A DNA stretch of 64,000 bases. Source: Saccharospirillum impatiens DSM 12546. Lineage in GTDB: Bacteria; Pseudomonadota; Gammaproteobacteria; Pseudomonadales; Natronospirillaceae. Shown here piece after piece: positions 59,733-64,000 of the stretch. The stretch spans positions 1 to 64,000 of the forward strand of contig NZ_AUIH01000022.1 in NCBI RefSeq assembly GCF_000423605.1, given 5' to 3'. A program made the position numbers and the translations under genes. Within the stretch, counting starts at the first letter, position 1; each line of letters opens with the position of its first letter. The notes under the pieces are model-generated. The model searched no databases. It was given only the letters and a program-made list of their open reading frames with translations, and had not been told where the DNA came from.

Positions 59733-61073
59733 ATGTCAACCATGACCCCGCGCGAAATCGTTCACGAACTGGACAAATACATCATTGGCCAGGATCAGGC
59801 CAAACGCTCCGTGGCCATCGCTCTGCGCAATCGCTGGCGTCGCATGCAACTCGATGAGCGCATGCGCGAAGAGATTTCCCCCAAGAACATTTTAATGATC
59901 GGCCCTACCGGCGTCGGTAAAACCGAAATCGCCCGGCGTCTGGCCAAGCTGGCCAATGCGCCCTTCATCAAGGTCGAAGCCACCAAGTTTACCGAAGTCG
60001 GTTACGTTGGCCGCGATGTGGAGAGCATTGTCCGGGACCTGGCCGAGACCGGGATCAAAATGTTCCGTGAACAGGCAATGCTCAGCGCCCGGCCGCGAGC
60101 CGAAGATGCCGCTGAAGACCGGATTCTCGACATACTGCTACCCCCGGCCCGGGGTGGCTACAACGAAAACGAAGAAGCAGAACCTTCCAAAACCGATTCC
60201 AGCACACGCCAGGTCTTTCGTAAGAAGATCCGTCAGGGCGAACTGGACGACAAAGAAATTGAGCTGGAGGTTGCTGAGCAGGCAGGCGGCGTTGAGATTA
60301 TGGCCCCTCCGGGAATGGAGGAAATGACCAGCCAACTGCAGAACATGTTCTCCAACATGGGAAAACAGCGCACTAAAAAGCGAAAAATGAAGCTTAAAGA
60401 CGCCATGCGCGTGCTGACCGATGAAGAAGCAGCAAAACTGGTCAACGAAGATGAATTGCGTCAACAAGCCGTGCAGGCCGTTGAGCAGAACGGCATTGTT
60501 TTTCTGGATGAAATCGACAAGATCGCCAAAACCGAAAACCGGGGTGGTGGCGATGTCAGCCGTGAAGGGGTACAGCGCGATCTACTGCCATTGATCGAGG
60601 GCAGCACGGTGACCACCAAATACGGCATGATCCGCACAGACCATATTTTGTTCATCGGCAGCGGTGCCTTTCACTTCGCCAAACCCAGCGACCTGATTCC
60701 GGAACTTCAGGGCCGCCTGCCCATCCGCGTAGAGCTGAATGCCCTGACACCGGATGATTTCAAACGCATCCTGACCGAGCCAGACTATTGCATCACCGAG
60801 CAATACAAGGAACTGATGCAGGCCGAGGGCCTCAACATCAACTTCACGGATGATGCCATAGAAGCGCTGGCCAACACGGCGTTTCAGGTGAACGAAAACA
60901 CCGAGAACATCGGTGCCCGTCGCCTGCACACCATCATGGAACGATTGTTCGAGGATTTATCCTACCGGGCCAGCGAAATGGGTGGCGAAAAGGTCACCAT
61001 CGATGCGGCCTATGTCGACAAATACCTCGGCGAACTGTCCAAGAACGAAGATCTGAGCCGCTTCATCCTCTGA
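59733..61073 (+). CDS. hslU: ATP-dependent protease ATPase subunit HslU
   Basis: The AAA+ unfoldase that feeds HslV. Of the 446 residues: Walker [18 protein letters not shown] (about 57-73), an I domain (about 110-245, with the acidic/Met-rich stretch), Walker [12 protein letters not shown], sensor region [20 protein letters not shown], and the C-terminal RFIL tail that inserts into HslV. The start ATG 59733 has GAGG seven bases ahead. Confidence 0.98.
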   Translation: MSTMTPREIVHELDKYIIGQDQAKRSVAIALRNRWRRMQLDERMREEISPKNILMIGPTGVGKTEIARRLAKLANAPFIKVEATKFTEVGYVGRDVESIVRDLAETGIKMFREQAMLSARPRAEDAAEDRILDILLPPARGGYNENEEAEPSKTDSSTRQVFRKKIRQGELDDKEIELEVAEQAGGVEIMAPPGMEEMTSQLQNMFSNMGKQRTKKRKMKLKDAMRVLTDEEAAKLVNEDELRQQAVQAVEQNGIVFLDEIDKIAKTENRGGGDVSREGVQRDLLPLIEGSTVTTKYGMIRTDHILFIGSGAFHFAKPSDLIPELQGRLPIRVELNALTPDDFKRILTEPDYCITEQYKELMQAEGLNINFTDDAIEALANTAFQVNENTENIGARRLHTIMERLFEDLSYRASEMGGEKVTIDAAYVDKYLGELSKNEDLSRFIL

Positions 61074-61079
61074 TCAGAC

Positions 61080-61102
61080 GGGCGGCGGCTTGCCCGCCGC
61101 CC
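61080..61102 (+). terminator. GC-rich hairpin between hslU and the DUF971 gene
   Basis: Nine-base arms GGGCGGCGG and CCGCCGCCC enclose five bases, immediately past the hslU stop. No U-tract follows and the next gene starts 14 bases later, so it may attenuate or stabilise rather than end the transcript. Confidence 0.45.
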
Positions 61103-61115
61103 CGGAGACCCTGCC

Positions 61116-61496
61116 ATGAGCTCGGCACCAAAACGCATCACCTACCACAAAGAAGCCTCCCAACTTGAGCTCGCCTGGGCCGACGGAACCGAACACCGGC
61201 TCAGCGCCGAATTCCTGCGAGTACATTCTCCCTCGGCCGAAGTGCGCGGCCATGGCATTGGCCAGGACGTCCTGCAGGTCGGCAAACGCTACGTCAGCAT
61301 CACCGGCATCGAACCAACCGGTCGCTACGCGATCAAGATCACCTTCGACGACGGCCACGACTCGGGCCTCTACGACTGGACCTACCTGCGCAAACTGGGC
61401 GATGAACAAGCTAACTACTGGCAAACCTACCTCGACAAACTGACCAAAGCCGGTTCCAGCCGGGAGCCCCAGTTCATTCAGGCCAAGCAGTTGTAA
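61116..61496 (+). CDS. DUF971 protein (GBBH-like N-terminal domain)
   Basis: A 126-residue single-domain protein of the DUF971 family, the domain found at the N-terminus of gamma-butyrobetaine hydroxylase. It shows ITYHKEASQLELAWADG, LSAEFLRVHSPSAEVRG and the family end LYDWTYLRKLG. A zinc or iron-sulfur role has been proposed for related proteins, but this copy lacks cysteines. Gene order after hslU is conserved in Pseudomonas, suggesting co-transcription. Start ATG 61116 with GGAG ahead. Confidence 0.93.
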   Translation: MSSAPKRITYHKEASQLELAWADGTEHRLSAEFLRVHSPSAEVRGHGIGQDVLQVGKRYVSITGIEPTGRYAIKITFDDGHDSGLYDWTYLRKLGDEQANYWQTYLDKLTKAGSSREPQFIQAKQL

Positions 61497-61548
61497 TAAA
61501 GTCTGTGGTTGAACGTTGAGTTGGACTGGGAGCCGAGAGCTCGTGCCA

Positions 61549-61663
61549 GCCACCGGGTAAGCCTGTACGGGTGGTGCGACACTCGCTCGGCGTAAATCCC
61601 TCCCTGGAGCCTAGACCACAGCATCCATGCTGTGGTCTACCCCGGATAGACTTACCCGGGGAC
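61549..61663 (+). repeat. Palindromic intergenic repeat, copy B
   Basis: 115 bases in plus orientation. Outer arms run from GCCACCGGGTAAG to CTTACCCGGGGAC. The conserved block GGCGTAAATCCCTCCCTGG is followed by a perfect 13-bp hairpin (61612-61624 with 61627-61639). It shares the left flank CGTGCCA with copy A. Confidence 0.8.
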
Positions 61664-61839
61664 CGTCACTTAGTATCATGGTTACGATTAGCCTCCCAAG
61701 ATAGTGTTCTGAGTGACTCAAGGTTCGGAGTTCGCACCCAAAAGAGTGTCGGGTACTGGGTCTATCTATGCGGGGAAGTCCGCTGCCATTCGTTCGTGCC
61801 TGGCACCGGGTACTAAGTTTTGCGCAACCGCCCAAGTAA
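61664..61839. other. Non-coding stretch between repeat copies
   Basis: No gene is credible here. At 61704-61713 GTGTTCTGAG repeats the outer ten bases of the terminal inverted repeats described at 61840, so a degenerate third end may be present. Confidence 0.45.
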
Positions 61840-62128
61840 GTGCTCTGAGTTAGAAATTCGTGTTAATTCGACCAGAGATGATCAAAGGGCTGCCGGGTGC
61901 GTCTACTGGCGGCCGTTAGACCGCATGGACTAAAACGCCGGGAGCGTTTTAGCATGAGCGCAGCGAGCCCGCAGGGTGAATCCCACGGATGGGATTCATA
62001 TCCTGTCTCCGAGCCCCCAGGGATGGGTTTACGGCGTGCCGTCAGTAGACGTACCCGGTGGCCCTCCCGGCACATCAGTACAGGCTGACTCCTTATCGAT
62101 TAGCCACCGAATTTCTAACTCAGAACAC
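61840..62128. mobile_element. 289-bp MITE-like unit with 21-bp terminal inverted repeats
   Basis: The ends 61840-61860 and 62108-62128 are inverted copies with one mismatch; the perfect core is CTGAGTTAGAAATTCG. The unit encodes no protein, and carries palindromic repeat copy D. No clear target-site duplication is visible in the flanks. Its size, end structure and lack of coding fit a non-autonomous element, but a simple large palindrome remains possible. Confidence 0.5.
61888..62063 (-). repeat. Palindromic intergenic repeat, copy D (long variant)
   Basis: 176 bases in minus orientation. Outer arms 61888-61913 and 62038-62063 belong to the same family (GGCTGCCGGG to CCCGGTGGCC). The conserved block (reverse complement CGTAAACCCATCCCTGG) is present, but the middle holds different hairpins: CTAAAACGC/GCGTTTTAG (61930-61952) and TGAATCCCA/TGGGATTCA (from 61977). 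Confidence 0.78.
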
Positions 62129-62214
62129 GACACCACCGCCTCATCGCATTCGTCATCCAGCCGCCAATGCATTAGCATTCGGTCTTTCCTTTTTGAGCAG
62201 GCAATCCGGATCCG

Positions 62215-63678
62215 ATGAAATACCGAGACCTTCGAGACTTTCTCGCCGGGCTGGAAGCACGCGGTGAATTGCGACGCGTGACTCAGCCGGTCAGTCCCCA
62301 TCTTGAAATGACCGATCTGTGTGATCGGGTGTTGCGGCAAAAGGGCCCCGCCCTCTTGTTTGAAAACCCAACGGGTTACTCCACACCTGTGCTAGGCAAT
62401 CTGTTTGGTACACCCGAGCGGGTGGCCATGGGGATGGGTGCAGAGTCGCTGGCTGACTTGCGAGAGATTGGCAAGGTGCTGGCCTACCTGAAAGAGCCGG
62501 ACCCGCCCAAAGGGCTTAAAGACGCCTGGGACAAACTGCCCCTGGTCCGAAAAGTACTGTCGATGGCGCCGAAAACCGTAAAAAAAGCCGTTTGTCAGGA
62601 AGTCGTGCTGGAAGGGCCCGATGTCGACCTGTCGCAATGGCCTATCTGGACCTGTTGGCCGGAGGATGCCGCGCCACTGGTAACCTGGCCATTGGTGATT
62701 ACCCAGGGCCCCAAGGGCGGCCGAACCAATCTTGGCATTTATCGGCAGCAGGTCATCGGCAAGAACAAGCTGATCATGCGCTGGCTGTCGCATCGTGGCG
62801 GTGCACTCGATTTTCAGGCCTGGAAGAAAGAGCGGCCAGGCGAGCCGTTTCCCATTGCCGTGGCGCTGGGTGCTGATCCGGCGACCATTTTAGGCGCTGT
62901 GACGCCAGTGCCAGACTCCCTGTCGGAGTACGCTTTTGCCGGCTTACTGCGCGACAGCCGAACCGAGTTGGTCAAATGCAAGACCCATGACCTGATGGTG
63001 CCCGCCAGTGCGGAAATTATTCTCGAAGGGTACCTGTACCCCGATGATATGGCAGATGAAGGCCCCTACGGAGACCACACCGGTTACTACAACGAAGTCG
63101 AACGCTTTCCAGTGTTTACGGTTGAGCGACTGACGCATCGCACGGATCCCATTTATCACAGCACCTTTACCGGCCGCCCACCGGATGAACCAGCCGTACT
63201 CGGTGTGGCGCTGAACGAGGTCTTTGTACCGATTCTGCAGAAACAGTTTCCGGAAATAGTCGATTTTTATCTGCCACCCGAAGGCTGTTCTTACCGCATG
63301 GCCGTCATCAGCATGAAAAAGCAGTATCCCGGTCATGCCAAGCGGGTGATGATGGGCGCCTGGTCCTTCCTGCGTCAATTCATGTACACCAAATACGTTA
63401 TTGTCGTCGATGACGATGTGAATGCTCGCGACTGGAACGACGTTATCTGGGCCATCACCACCCGCATGGACCCGAGCCGGGATACGGTGATGATCAACAA
63501 TACTCCGATCGATTACCTGGATTTCGCGAGTCCGGTGGCGGGTCTTGGCTCTAAAATGGGAATGGATGCGACCAACAAATGGCCCGGTGAGACCGACCGT
63601 GAATGGGGGCGAGCCATCGTCAAGGACCCTCAGGTGTCCGCCCGGGTTGACACTCTGATGCAGGAACTGGGCTTTTAG
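62215..63678 (+). CDS. ubiD: 3-octaprenyl-4-hydroxybenzoate decarboxylase
   Basis: A prenylated-FMN-dependent decarboxylase of ubiquinone synthesis; the cofactor is made by UbiX. The 487 residues begin [22 protein letters not shown] and carry LLFENPTGY, the cofactor/metal-binding [20 protein letters not shown] and the catalytic acidic region [12 protein letters not shown]. The length and sequence match UbiD of Proteobacteria. It starts at ATG 62215, with only a weak ribosome site, just after the mobile-element-like unit. Confidence 0.97.
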   Translation: MKYRDLRDFLAGLEARGELRRVTQPVSPHLEMTDLCDRVLRQKGPALLFENPTGYSTPVLGNLFGTPERVAMGMGAESLADLREIGKVLAYLKEPDPPKGLKDAWDKLPLVRKVLSMAPKTVKKAVCQEVVLEGPDVDLSQWPIWTCWPEDAAPLVTWPLVITQGPKGGRTNLGIYRQQVIGKNKLIMRWLSHRGGALDFQAWKKERPGEPFPIAVALGADPATILGAVTPVPDSLSEYAFAGLLRDSRTELVKCKTHDLMVPASAEIILEGYLYPDDMADEGPYGDHTGYYNEVERFPVFTVERLTHRTDPIYHSTFTGRPPDEPAVLGVALNEVFVPILQKQFPEIVDFYLPPEGCSYRMAVISMKKQYPGHAKRVMMGAWSFLRQFMYTKYVIVVDDDVNARDWNDVIWAITTRMDPSRDTVMINNTPIDYLDFASPVAGLGSKMGMDATNKWPGETDREWGRAIVKDPQVSARVDTLMQELGF

Positions 63679-63714
63679 TGCCAGTTATTGAACACAGCAT
63701 TGCTCAGGGACCCC

Positions 63715-63743
63715 TTGGATAGAACAGGATATGCCTTTATAAT
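63715..63743 (+). promoter_or_regulatory. Candidate promoter of the last gene
   Basis: TTGGAT (63715-63720) and TATAAT (63738-63743) are 17 bases apart, 39 bases before the ATG at 63783. The -10 is perfect, the -35 moderate. Confidence 0.45.
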
Positions 63744-63782
63744 CCTGACCATTAAGTCAACTTTATAACTCAAGGCAAATTG

Positions 63783-64000
63783 ATGAACGGTTTGGAACTG
63801 AACTGGCTGGAACTTTACGGCTACCTGGGGTCGGCACTGATTGCTGTGTCTCTGATGATGAGCGACATCCGCAAACTGCGCTGGATCAACCTGGTCGGGG
63901 CCGGCTCGTTTGCCAGCTACGGCTTGCTGATCAGTTCCTGGCCGGTGGCTATTCTGAACGGGTTTATTGTGCTGATTGATGTCGTGCATTTATGGCAGCT
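63783..64000 (+). CDS. Small multi-pass membrane protein, cut by window edge
   Basis: The first 72 residues of an integral membrane protein. Hydrophobic segments lie at about 10-26, 36-52 and 53-70 (LYGYLGSALIAVSLMM, RKLRWINLVGAGSFASYGLL, WPVAILNGFIVLIDVVHLW). The pattern resembles small YgjV-like or CBU_0592-type inner-membrane proteins of unknown function. AAGG stands seven bases before the ATG. The rest is beyond the window. Confidence 0.72.
   Translation, partial: MNGLELNWLELYGYLGSALIAVSLMMSDIRKLRWINLVGAGSFASYGLLISSWPVAILNGFIVLIDVVHLWQ

Noticed and set aside
61571-61835. Short open frames within the palindromic repeats (also at 28447-28641, 56471-56721, 61863-62088)
   Set aside because: They are translations of the repeat itself, such as NPSLEPRPQHPCCG, and appear in whichever orientation the repeat lies. 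No start signals support them.

Overview
The window reads as the chromosome of a GC-rich marine-type gammaproteobacterium of the Pseudomonadales/Oceanospirillales kind. Two long blocks follow a gene order I know from Pseudomonas aeruginosa. One is hemE-gltD-gltB-damX-aroB-aroK-pilQPONM | mrcA - malic enzyme - rpmE | priA-argS-ftsN-hslV-hslU-DUF971. The other is argH | algZ-algR with hemCDXY nearby. The genus cannot be fixed from the sequence alone; a Saccharospirillaceae-like organism is a guess. I found no rRNA, tRNA, CRISPR array, prophage or complete insertion sequence.

Layout. 1-4.4 kb: an edge-truncated LysM-like protein, pgpA, thiL and pckA. 4.4-9 kb: a 660-base non-coding stretch, a short SutA-like gene, the algZ-algR two-component pair and divergent argH. 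9-17 kb: a PAS/GAF/GGDEF/EAL protein and a glucose-type ABC transporter operon (gtsABC plus a MalK-type ATPase) with a repeat-rich control region. 17-22 kb: hemC-hemD-hemX-hemY-msrC. 22-26 kb: a second, solitary GtsA-like binding protein, glycogen phosphorylase and an overlapping ComFB-family gene. 26-35 kb: parC, a penicillin-acylase-family enzyme, hemE, an AcpH-like gene and an AT-richer gene for an Ig-like lipoprotein. 35-49.6 kb: gltBD, damX, aroB, aroK and pilMNOPQ. 49.6-64 kb: PBP1A, malic enzyme, L31, PriA, ArgS, an FtsN-like protein, HslVU, a DUF971 protein, UbiD and the start of a membrane protein.

How the genes fit together. Most of the window is housekeeping: tetrapyrrole synthesis (hemC, hemD, hemE), aromatic precursors (aroK, aroB), nitrogen assimilation (gltBD), envelope growth (PBP1A, DamX, FtsN-like), type IV pilus alignment (PilMNOPQ) and proteolysis (HslVU). 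A carbon theme runs through 12-26 kb and the flanks: sugar uptake, a second sugar-binding protein, glycogen phosphorylase, PEP carboxykinase and malic enzyme. The least ordinary points are the comFB-glgP overlap, the binding-protein paralog without a transporter, four copies of a palindromic intergenic repeat (one inside a 289-bp unit with 21-bp terminal inverted repeats), several very long perfect hairpins just after stop codons, and the displaced hem cluster. I see no clear defence system or other wholly new multi-gene system.
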